The notes beneath the pieces are model-generated. The model saw only the letters and a program-made list of their open reading frames with translations. It had not been told where the DNA came from and did not search any database. DNA of 7,615 bases from Acidobacteriaceae bacterium (GTDB taxonomy: Bacteria > Acidobacteriota > Terriglobia > Terriglobales > Acidobacteriaceae), in assembly GCA_003139975.1 (NCBI GenBank), contig PLHN01000229.1, forward strand, positions 1 through 7,615, written 5' to 3'. The position numbers and the translations under genes were made by a program. Positions 1 through 6,861 of the stretch are shown in pieces. Each line of letters opens with the position of its first letter. The first letter of the stretch is position 1.

Positions 1-860
<860 letters not shown>

Positions 861-873
861 TTAAGTCCTGTCT

Positions 874-1233
874 TCAGAACTCCAGGTACGAGCCCGAATT
901 GGCACGTGGAATTGGCGCCGGGCCGTCGGTTCCCGTCGCTGGCAGCAGCGCCTCGGAGGCCGTTGTATGCAGGTTTTCCCATGCCGCCTCGGTCAAGGTA
1001 GGTTGCGCCCCGACCACGTCCCGGATCATTTGCCATGCCGCGAAATTGAGCGCGCCTTCAGGAGCCGGTCCCATGGCGAGCGAAACCGCGCACTGCGGGC
1101 AAAAGCAGATTCGCCGCGCCGACGATTTCTGCCGCGGACGAACTCCCGTGGTCTGGGCAAACAGAAACACGGCCACGGATTTCTCGCCCGTCTCAAGCTC
1201 CCGATTACAGCGAAGGCAAAATGGATTCTCCAA
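874..1233 (-). CDS. Small cysteine-pair (putative zinc-binding) protein of unknown function
   Basis: I do not recognise this 119-residue protein. Two cysteine clusters stand out: CLRC at residues 6-9 and CFCPQC at 43-48, the layout of a treble-clef or zinc-ribbon fold that binds one Zn2+ with four cysteines. The stretch between them (about 18-30) is hydrophobic and beta-like. Residues 60-95 look helical (LNFAAWQMIRDVVG) and the tail is rich in Pro, Ala and Gly. There is no signal peptide or membrane segment, so it is probably cytosolic. The start is TTG at 1233, with GGAAG a few bases upstream; no ATG or GTG lies between it and the in-frame stop at about 1339. Codon third positions are GC-rich as in the neighbours, supporting a real gene over the overlapping frames. 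It is co-directional with ilvC, 106 bases upstream of it, and divergent from the NUDIX gene. Function is unknown; DNA/RNA binding or a structural zinc site are both possible. Confidence 0.68.
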   Translation of the reverse strand: MENPFCLRCNRELETGEKSVAVFLFAQTTGVRPRQKSSARRICFCPQCAVSLAMGPAPEGALNFAAWQMIRDVVGAQPTLTEAAWENLHTTASEALLPATGTDGPAPIPRANSGSYLEF

Positions 1234-1320
1234 ACGCTTCCATCCTCGGCAGGCCTTGGGCCTGCACGAATGACAACACTCTCTCGAACTCGGCCCTGTT
1301 GAAACAAGTATGCAGGCGGA

Positions 1321-1355
1321 TTCCCATGGGTCGTGATTTCAAATCGCGATGGGAA
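1321..1355. repeat. Imperfect inverted repeat in the divergent intergenic region
   Basis: Arms TTCCCAT and ATGGGAA enclose a second symmetric core, GATTT-C-AAATC, so the 35-base block is a nearly continuous dyad with a two-base asymmetry. It lies between the small cysteine-protein gene and the NUDIX gene, about 50 bases before the NUDIX start. It could be an operator for one or both genes or a stem in the NUDIX leader. No U-run follows on either strand, so a terminator is unlikely. Confidence 0.5.
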
Positions 1356-1404
1356 CCAAGCTTTGCTCTAGCCAGATCGAGCTGCGTTCGCGCACTCTAC
1401 AGCC

Positions 1405-2262
1405 ATGGCTTCAGCCGCTGAACCGCGGGACGTCCCAAATTACATGCCGGCATCGCAGCTCCGCCAAATGCGCGGGCGACAGCAAGCGGCGGCCGTCTGC
1501 TATCGAATCGGCAATCGCGGCCTCGAATTTCTTTTGGTGCGAACACGAAGCGGGCGCTGGACTTTTCCCAAAGGTGGCATCGAGCCCGGGCTGACCTATG
1601 CGCAGTCGGCAGCGCTCGAGGCCTTCGAGGAAGCTGGTGTTCATGGCCGCATCGAGGCCCTCGCGTTTGCGCGCTACGTGCGCCGTGCGCCGACGAAATC
1701 GGCCGCCAAATTTGTGCTCGTGCACGCTTATCTTTGCGAGGTCTCGCGGCTGGGCAGGCCGCAGGAATCGAAGCGGGATCGCACCTGGTTTCTTCCCGAG
1801 AAAGCCAAGCGCCGTTTAGGGGAAGGCCGCGCATCCGAATGTGGCGCCGAACTCGCTGCCGTGGTCGACCGTGCTGTTGCCAGAGTGCACCGGCTTCGCG
1901 GCGCGGAGGCTGAGGAAGCGTGCAGTCAAGTTCGGAAAGACGCGCTGCAGAGAGTCTGCCTGGAAGCGCCGAGTTGGATGGGGTTGCAAGGAAAAGCGGC
2001 AGCCGCAGCCATCGCTGGCTACTTTCGGCATCACGTGCGCACCTCAACGGAAATCGAAGCGGTGGCGGATGAGCATCCCCAGAAATTTCTGCCCGGCATC
2101 AGCCAGCAACTCGGGCAAGAACGGAGCCGGCCCATCCTGCGACTCAGCAATGGCAGCAAACCGCCGGCAACCTCTTCTGCCAAAGTCACAGCCATTGACG
2201 CCGGGGTGGAAGAGCGGAACATCCGGCGCACCATTCGCCGTCGCCCAAAATGCGAGCTGTAG
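1405..2262 (+). CDS. NUDIX hydrolase with long C-terminal extension
   Basis: This is a 285-residue cytosolic hydrolase. NUDIX enzymes cleave nucleoside diphosphates linked to another moiety (X), using metal held by the NUDIX-box glutamates. The box occupies residues 57-79, from the first Gly of PKGGIEPG to EEAGV. The catalytic helix keeps Glu72, Glu75 and Glu76 (LEAFEEAGV), but the usual Arg before the first Glu is Leu71, and the Glu five residues after the first Gly is Leu63. The preceding strand, WTFPKGGIEPG, resembles the diphosphoinositol/diadenosine polyphosphate branch; the real substrate cannot be read. The domain ends near residue 150. The remaining 130 or so residues are Ala/Arg-rich and match nothing I know; the last 60 look low-complexity. 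I kept ATG at 1405; it lacks a good ribosome-binding site, and Met14 at 1444 is an alternative. Its stop is one base from that of the convergent glycosyltransferase. Domain call is secure, substrate unknown. Confidence 0.88.
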   Translation: MASAAEPRDVPNYMPASQLRQMRGRQQAAAVCYRIGNRGLEFLLVRTRSGRWTFPKGGIEPGLTYAQSAALEAFEEAGVHGRIEALAFARYVRRAPTKSAAKFVLVHAYLCEVSRLGRPQESKRDRTWFLPEKAKRRLGEGRASECGAELAAVVDRAVARVHRLRGAEAEEACSQVRKDALQRVCLEAPSWMGLQGKAAAAAIAGYFRHHVRTSTEIEAVADEHPQKFLPGISQQLGQERSRPILRLSNGSKPPATSSAKVTAIDAGVEERNIRRTIRRRPKCEL

Positions 2263-2263
2263 C

Positions 2264-4081
2264 TTAGCCTTGCGGAACCTCGAACACGAACAGGCAGTGA
2301 TCAAGTACAGCCACAGGCTTGAACTGCAGAAGCCAATGGTAGCTGTCGGGATCGATGAGATATTGGCCGGAGAGCATCGTAGCGCTCACCACCACCGTTC
2401 CCGTAACGCGCTCGCCCGAGCGCAGGGGCACGGCTTGGATCCCGTAAAGACGAGGGTCCACCGATCCGAAATAAGCCAGATGCAACGGCACATTCGGATG
2501 CTCCTGCTGATATTGGCGAAGCGCTAACAGGCCTTGCCCCCAATCCAGACTGCTGTCGGTCAGTAGCTCGCGGCTTCGCTCTGCGGGAACAAACACATTG
2601 AAATAAGAAAGATAGCCCGGAGCATAGCGCATCACATCCGCCGCATTCAGCGCGGCCAGCAGCACGAGCACACCCACTGCAGTCCGAGCTTTCTCGCGCT
2701 CAAGACCAGCGGCCCACTGCCAGCAGGCAGCGGCAAAGATCAGCAGGAAAGGATACAGCGTCAGCACATGGCGATCGCCAATGGCAAGGCGTAACAACGC
2801 CAGCAGCAGCGCCAACGCGCCAAATCCGCCGTAGATAGCCAAATCGATTCCTGTCCCAGGCCGCAAGCGCAACTTTGCCGAAACCAGAACGAGGACGATG
2901 CCAGCGAGCGCCAGCGCCAAAGTGATGGTCGGCCATTTCAGAGCAATGGCGACGGGAAAATACCAGCGCGAGGCCGCTCCGTAACTCACGCGCCCCAGGA
3001 AAAACGATGGGTGCCCTAGCCGGTTGTGCACCAGCACTTCATGGAAACCGGCAAAGAACTCGGGCGCCGGGAGTGGAACGCTGAGATCGAGTCCCAATCC
3101 GCCGACGTGGATCGTCGTTCGCGAGTGAGGGTAACTGATGACGAGTTGCCCGTCGTGCAGCACCGCCTTGCCAACATGAAAGAAATATGCGCCCCACACA
3201 ACCAGCCCTGCCAGAGATAATGCCGCCAAGGCTGGCTTCCACGACCAGCCAGAAGAGCTGGGAAACGACGTGGACGCGACGTTGCCTATTCTGGTTTTTC
3301 GCGTGAGCAGCACTGCCGTCAGCACCAGTATGACAAAAGGAGGCGCGTAAAACTTGGCAATGAGCGCCAGCCCAAGCGTTACCCCGAGCAGCACGGTGTT
3401 GCCCCATGACGGATTTTTTCGCCAGCGCACCGACTGCAAGGCGACGGCAAAGACGGTCAGGACGCCAATTCCATCCACCGTCGCCAGGGTGAAATGAGCG
3501 ATGAACTGTGGCGAGAACGCAAAAAGGGAAAGGGCAAAATTCGCCGCACCCGGCGAGAACACATCCCGCGTGGCGCACCAAACCAGGATACCGAGCAGCA
3601 CTCCCAGCGCGACGTTCACCATCCGCGGCCCCAGAATGAAACTCTCTGGCCCAGGAATGAGCGCCGTCACCATGAGCCAACCCGCCGGATTTCGGATTTC
3701 CATCTGATACTTGTTCCCTTGAATCGGCAACCCGAGCAGCAGGTGTCCGAGCGGAGGCGTTTCCATCCACTGATCGAAGCGGTGGTTGCGCCAAACGTCT
3801 TGTGCGACGGCCGTGTGAATGGATTCATCGAAGGTGATCGACTGGGTCCGCGCAAACCAGGCACATTGCACAACGTAAGCCGACAACAGAACCGCCGCCA
3901 CAAGAAGGTGGCGAACACCAGCCGAAGCGGGTGTAGCGCGCCCGCCTGCCGGATTGACCGAGGCCGTTTCTTCCGAAGCTGGCGAATTCGACATCATCGC
4001 GATGGGAAGCGCAATTATCATCTTCATCCCGCCGGCACGCGAGTGACTGGCAAGGTCACTCGTGGCAAGGCGAAGCGGCAT
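2264..4081 (-). CDS. GT-C family membrane glycosyltransferase (GT39/PMT-like)
   Basis: This is a polytopic inner-membrane protein of about 605 residues, likely transferring a sugar from a polyprenyl-phosphate donor to a lipid or protein acceptor outside the membrane. A first hydrophobic helix (LLVAAVLLSAYVV) is followed by a loop with FDESIH, the acidic catalytic motif expected in the first outer loop of GT-C enzymes. Next come ETPPLGHLLLGLP, like the PPL motif of the ArnT/PMT group, and about ten hydrophobic segments. The C-terminal 120 residues are soluble. They open with YLSYFNVFVP and DSSLDWGQGL, a pattern I associate with this bacterial PMT-like subgroup. Start choice is open: ATG at 4081 has GAGG four bases upstream and is used here; ATG at 4027 or the ATG pair at 3997/3994 would still leave the first helix intact, and a TTG exists at 4114. 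It diverges from tetR and may be regulated by it. Family call is strong; donor and acceptor are unknown. Confidence 0.88.
   Translation of the reverse strand: MPLRLATSDLASHSRAGGMKMIIALPIAMMSNSPASEETASVNPAGGRATPASAGVRHLLVAAVLLSAYVVQCAWFARTQSITFDESIHTAVAQDVWRNHRFDQWMETPPLGHLLLGLPIQGNKYQMEIRNPAGWLMVTALIPGPESFILGPRMVNVALGVLLGILVWCATRDVFSPGAANFALSLFAFSPQFIAHFTLATVDGIGVLTVFAVALQSVRWRKNPSWGNTVLLGVTLGLALIAKFYAPPFVILVLTAVLLTRKTRIGNVASTSFPSSSGWSWKPALAALSLAGLVVWGAYFFHVGKAVLHDGQLVISYPHSRTTIHVGGLGLDLSVPLPAPEFFAGFHEVLVHNRLGHPSFFLGRVSYGAASRWYFPVAIALKWPTITLALALAGIVLVLVSAKLRLRPGTGIDLAIYGGFGALALLLALLRLAIGDRHVLTLYPFLLIFAAACWQWAAGLEREKARTAVGVLVLLAALNAADVMRYAPGYLSYFNVFVPAERSRELLTDSSLDWGQGLLALRQYQQEHPNVPLHLAYFGSVDPRLYGIQAVPLRSGERVTGTVVVSATMLSGQYLIDPDSYHWLLQFKPVAVLDHCLFVFEVPQG
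4037..4070. promoter_or_regulatory. Inverted plus direct repeats, candidate operator near tetR
   Basis: CGAGTGAC (4040-4047) and GTCACTCG (4055-4062) form a perfect 8-base inverted repeat with a 7-base spacer. Pairing extends outward by CA/TG if two bases bulge. TGGCAAGG occurs at 4048-4055 and again at 4063-4070, a direct repeat with a 15-base period. A further half-site, AAGTGAC, lies at 4094-4100. The block sits at the 5' end of the glycosyltransferase, inside its coding region if that starts at 4081 and upstream of it if it starts at 4027 or 3994. A TetR-type site is inference from position and symmetry. Confidence 0.4.
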
Positions 4082-4100
4082 GGTGCCTCGGGCAAGTGAC

Positions 4101-4122
4101 GGCCAACCGTCCAATTTTGGCC
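4101..4122. promoter_or_regulatory. Dyad between glycosyltransferase and tetR
   Basis: GGCCAA and TTGGCC are separated by ten bases, a 22-base dyad of the size bound by TetR-family dimers. It lies in the gap between the divergent genes, 41 bases before the preferred tetR start and just ahead of TACAAA (4132-4137), which could be the tetR -10 box. I could not find a matching -35 at normal spacing. Autoregulation through this site is plausible but unproven. Confidence 0.35.
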
Positions 4123-4162
4123 CGTCCGTGCTACAAATATGAGGCCCCTAGGTGCTAGAGAC

Positions 4163-4780
4163 ATGATTCAAATCCGCGATACCATCGCTGGGATGCAACG
4201 GGAAGCTGTCATTGCGCCCCGCCAGGAGATCCTACGCACGGCGGCCCGCCTGTTTCAGCAGCGGGGATATGACGCGACGTCGATGAACGACGTCGCCGCC
4301 GCGCTCAAACTGTCCAAGGGCGGTCTCTATCACCATTTTCAGTCGAAGGACGAGATCCTTTTCCACATCATGTCGCATGCCATGGACATCACCGAGGAGC
4401 GGGTGATCAACGTCGTGCGACGCGTGGAAGGTGCGCAAGAGCGCCTGCGAACCCTGATCCGGCTGCACATCGAGGTTGTGCTCAGCGAAGAGGATCGCGA
4501 AATCACCGTGATGCTGCATGAAAATCATCCCCTTCCTCTGGCGCTGCGGCGCAAGATTAATGGGCGCAAGAAAGATTATGTGCACTTCGTGGAGAACCTG
4601 ATCGCGGACGTGCAGCGGCTGCGCGGTTCTTCTTCGTCCGTAACTCCGCGGGCCGCCGCTTTCGCGCTGCTCGGCATGATCAATTGGATCTATCAATGGC
4701 ACAGACCGGAGGGGACGCTTACCGGCGAGGCGATCGTTCGCCAATACACGGAAATCTTTTTCCGCGGGGCCATCGGATAA
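4163..4780 (+). CDS. TetR/AcrR-family transcriptional regulator, KstR2-like
   Basis: This 205-residue DNA-binding repressor has the standard TetR plan. The N-terminal three-helix domain includes ILRTAARLFQQRGYDATSMN and the helix-turn-helix DVAAALKLSKGGLYHHFQSKDEIL (in two segments, about residues 39-66). The GGLYHHFQSKDEIL ending is the classic recognition-helix signature. The C-terminal ligand domain ends with LLGMINWIYQW, then the RPEGTL turn and QYTEIFFRG. I associate this ending with the KstR2/fatty-acid-type C-terminal domain, whose known ligands are often acyl-CoAs. I prefer ATG at 4163, with AGGTG eight bases upstream; ATG at 4193 is an alternative, and the first in-frame ATG at 4139 has no ribosome-binding site. 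It is divergent from the glycosyltransferase and 45 bases upstream of the cupin gene, so these two and itself are the likeliest targets. Family certain; ligand inferred only. Confidence 0.92.
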   Translation: MIQIRDTIAGMQREAVIAPRQEILRTAARLFQQRGYDATSMNDVAAALKLSKGGLYHHFQSKDEILFHIMSHAMDITEERVINVVRRVEGAQERLRTLIRLHIEVVLSEEDREITVMLHENHPLPLALRRKINGRKKDYVHFVENLIADVQRLRGSSSSVTPRAAAFALLGMINWIYQWHRPEGTLTGEAIVRQYTEIFFRGAIG

Positions 4781-4784
4781 AGAG

Positions 4785-4833
4785 TCTCAGTTGTCAGTTC
4801 TCAGTCGTCAGGTCGCAATTGTTAGTTGGTAGT
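4785..4833 (+). repeat. Degenerate heptamer tandem repeat, consensus TSTCAGT
   Basis: Seven adjacent 7-base units fill the tetR-cupin gap. The first three are TCTCAGT, TGTCAGT and TCTCAGT; the fourth to seventh are increasingly diverged (CGTCAGG, TCGCAAT, TGTTAGT, TGGTAGT). The tract starts four bases after the tetR stop codon and runs into the 5' end of the cupin reading frame. I recall similar CAGTT-rich tracts between genes in Acidobacteriota genomes, but cannot verify this here. Such tracts may expand or spread by slippage; a function is not evident. Confidence 0.7.
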
Positions 4834-5167
4834 CGCCACCGAGTTGACGCATTTCTTTCACATCGACGATCTCGCCCGTGAGCGCGCGGCCAAGGGCAAG
4901 CTATATCTGGAATTTCTGCGCGTGCCCGCCCTTAGCGCCGGCGTTTATGCTCTGGCAGCGGGTGCGACCGATCCGCAGAAACCGCACCACGAAGACGAAC
5001 TCTACTATGTGGTTCGCGGCCAAGCCCGCATGCAGATCGGCTCCGAGCACGCGGATGTGCGCGCCGGTTCGGTGATCTTCGTCGAATCCGAGCGCGAGCA
5101 CCGCTTCTACGATATCCGGGAAGAACTGGAAGTCCTGGTCTTCTTAGCTCCGGCGGAGCAGGAATAA
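4826..5167 (+). CDS. Small single-domain cupin protein
   Basis: This protein of about 107-113 residues has one conserved beta-barrel cupin domain and no signal peptide. Motif 1 is HHEDELYYVVRG (residues 54-65), giving metal ligands of the His/Glu type; the second His of the usual HxH is shifted to the adjacent position. Motif 2 is the segment from GSVIFVES to EHRFYDI (81-97), with His92 as the probable last ligand. Such proteins may be metal-dependent enzymes or small-molecule binders; the reaction cannot be read. The start is uncertain: an in-frame TAG at 4823-4825 closes the frame, leaving TTG at 4826, inside the heptamer repeat, or TTG at 4844 (protein beginning LTHFFHIDDL). Neither has a clear ribosome-binding site and no ATG or GTG is available. 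It follows tetR on the same strand and is probably cotranscribed with it, perhaps translated by reinitiation. The coding body is intact and well conserved in style. Confidence 0.83.
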   Translation: MVVATELTHFFHIDDLARERAAKGKLYLEFLRVPALSAGVYALAAGATDPQKPHHEDELYYVVRGQARMQIGSEHADVRAGSVIFVESEREHRFYDIREELEVLVFLAPAEQE

Positions 5168-5219
5168 GACCAATCATCACTAGCCGCACACCGGATTCGC
5201 CTCCAAGTTTTACATCGTT

Positions 5220-5251
5220 TTGACAACTCTTAGCGGTTGCGCTGCTACACT
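5220..5251 (+). promoter_or_regulatory. Candidate promoter of the beta-propeller gene
   Basis: A perfect TTGACA (5220-5225) is followed by TACACT (5246-5251). The 20-base spacer is longer than the usual 17, which weakens the call. A start near 5258 would give a leader of about 55 bases. The cupin gene ends at 5167, so an independent promoter here is reasonable. Confidence 0.4.
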
Positions 5252-5313
5252 TTCAACCACGCTGGCTCGCGATGTCTTTCCGCTTCCATCGCGGCATTCC
5301 AGAGGATGACTCT

Positions 5314-6834
5314 ATGAATCGGCAGCTCAAGAACGCACCTCGAACCAGCACTTCACTTGTCCTTGCGGGAGCTTGCCTGCTGTTAGCCGCAATTGCCGCC
5401 GCTCAAACCGGAGCCTGGCTCACTCACTCGCACGACGAGCAGCACACCGCACTTTCGACCGTCGGGTCGCAACCACTCAGTTCGATTCATTGGCATGTGC
5501 CGGTCGACTTGCATCCTCCCGAGGGCGAAATCTTCATCCACTACGGTTCTCCGCTCGTCACTGCGGCCAACACCGTGATCGTTCCGGTCAAAACCAAGGC
5601 CAACAGTTTTCGGGTCGAGGCTCACGATGGCGCCACCGGCACGAAGCTATGGATGCTGGCAACTGGCTACCAGGCCCCCGGGGCCGACTTCGTGCCCGGC
5701 ATCGGCCCGACCATTTCTGGCAATCAACTCTTCATCCCCGATGTTGCGGGCCGCGTGCTGGTGCGCCAGAATCCGGATCAAACCACCGGCAGAATTAGCC
5801 GTCTCTATTTCTACGGTGTGAAGAACTACAATAGCGGCCCGACGGCCTACAAGCAGAACGTGCAGATCGACACCCCGTTGACCGCCGATGCGAACGGCAA
5901 TCTTTTCTTCGGATTCCTCGTCCTCGGTTCAACTCCCATCAACCTGCAAAGCGGATTGGCGCGAATTTCCTCGACCGGCCAAGGCACCTGGGTATCGGCG
6001 GCAACGCTCAGCGGCGACTCGTCAATCACGGAAGTCTCCATCAGTTGCGCCCCCGCTTTGTCATCTGACGGTACCATCCTCTATGTCGCGGTCGATGACG
6101 GCACCGCGGGATACCTGCTGGCCGTCAACAGCACCACGCTGGCTCTCATCGGCCGTGTCCGCCTCACCGATCCCTCCTCTGGTATGGACGCCCAGATCTA
6201 TAGCGGAAGCTCGGCCACGCCCACCGTTGGACCCGATGGCGATGTCTACTTCGGCGTGCTGGAGAATCCCTTTCCCAACCACAACGATCGCGGCTGGCTG
6301 TTGCACTACAACTCCGGCCTCAGCCAGACAAAGACTCCCGGCAGTTTTGGTTGGGATGACACGCCTTCGATTGTTCCAGCGCCGCTCGTTCCCAGCTACA
6401 AAGGGAAGTCGAAATACCTGCTAATGACCAAGTACAACAATTACTGCGGCATCGGCACCGGCGATGGACACAACAAGATCGCCATCCTCGATCCCAACGC
6501 CACCGAGAAGGATCCTATCCTTCCGGCCACGCACGTGATGAAGGAAGTCCTGACCATAGAAGGCGTAACGCCGGATCCAGGTTGTTCCGGAGGAGTAAAG
6601 GAGTGGTGCATCAACTCGTCCGCCGTCGATCCTGTTAGCAAGTCCATCCTCGCCAACAGCGAAGATGGCATTCTCTATCGCTGGGACCTTACGACCACTA
6701 CTTTGTCGCAACACATCAGGCTTTCGCCGGGCATAGGCGAAGCCTACACGCCCACGGTGATCGGGGCCGATGGCACGGCTTACGCCATCAATCAGGCAAT
6801 TCTCAATGCCGTCGGCACTGCTACCAAGGAGTGA
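5314..6834 (+). CDS. Secreted PQQ-like beta-propeller protein
   Basis: This 506-residue exported protein starts at ATG 5314, supported by AGAGGA about eight bases upstream; an in-frame ATG at 5272 is less likely because it would put 14 polar residues before the signal peptide. Residues 1-32 form a signal peptide: charged MNRQLKNAPR, hydrophobic LVLAGACLLLAAIAA, and probable cleavage after AAA before QTG. The mature part shows repeating beta-strand blades of the quinoprotein/PQQ type, for example HDGATGTKLWML near residue 110, GYLLAVNSTTLALIGRV, and EDGILYRWDLTTTTL near the end. Intervening PTVGPDGDVYFG and TPTVIGADGTAYAI are the typical blade openers. Cysteines at about 244, 378, 424 and 432 could form disulfides outside the cytoplasm. 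I see no PQQ-binding dehydrogenase signature or cytochrome CxxCH, so it is more likely a binding or scaffold propeller than a redox enzyme. It is probably periplasmic. Substrate unknown. It converges with the reductase gene, with only 27 bases between stops. Confidence 0.85.
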   Translation: MNRQLKNAPRTSTSLVLAGACLLLAAIAAAQTGAWLTHSHDEQHTALSTVGSQPLSSIHWHVPVDLHPPEGEIFIHYGSPLVTAANTVIVPVKTKANSFRVEAHDGATGTKLWMLATGYQAPGADFVPGIGPTISGNQLFIPDVAGRVLVRQNPDQTTGRISRLYFYGVKNYNSGPTAYKQNVQIDTPLTADANGNLFFGFLVLGSTPINLQSGLARISSTGQGTWVSAATLSGDSSITEVSISCAPALSSDGTILYVAVDDGTAGYLLAVNSTTLALIGRVRLTDPSSGMDAQIYSGSSATPTVGPDGDVYFGVLENPFPNHNDRGWLLHYNSGLSQTKTPGSFGWDDTPSIVPAPLVPSYKGKSKYLLMTKYNNYCGIGTGDGHNKIAILDPNATEKDPILPATHVMKEVLTIEGVTPDPGCSGGVKEWCINSSAVDPVSKSILANSEDGILYRWDLTTTTLSQHIRLSPGIGEAYTPTVIGADGTAYAINQAILNAVGTATKE

Positions 6835-6861
6835 GGGACTGGCGCGGCGATCACCCAAGCC

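Noticed and set aside
864..881. Short hairpin at the end of the small cysteine-protein gene (AGTCCTG / CAGAACT around TCTT)
   Set aside because: Seven pairs with one G-U and no U-run on the minus strand; it overlaps the stop codon and is too weak to call a terminator.
1397..2047. 216-residue minus-strand open frame opposite the NUDIX gene
   Set aside because: It is antisense to a frame with a clear NUDIX box; its composition is Arg/Ala/Pro-rich with no motif, as expected of a shadow in GC-rich DNA.
3039..3794. 251-residue minus-strand open frame inside the glycosyltransferase
   Set aside because: It overlaps the membrane-protein frame with its catalytic motif and hydrophobic helices; the alternative translation is not protein-like.
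3494..4099. 201-residue plus-strand open frame opposite the glycosyltransferase N-terminus
   Set aside because: Highly basic translation without domains, antisense to the supported gene.
4232..4744. 170-residue minus-strand open frame opposite tetR
   Set aside because: Antisense shadow of a gene with an unmistakable TetR helix-turn-helix.
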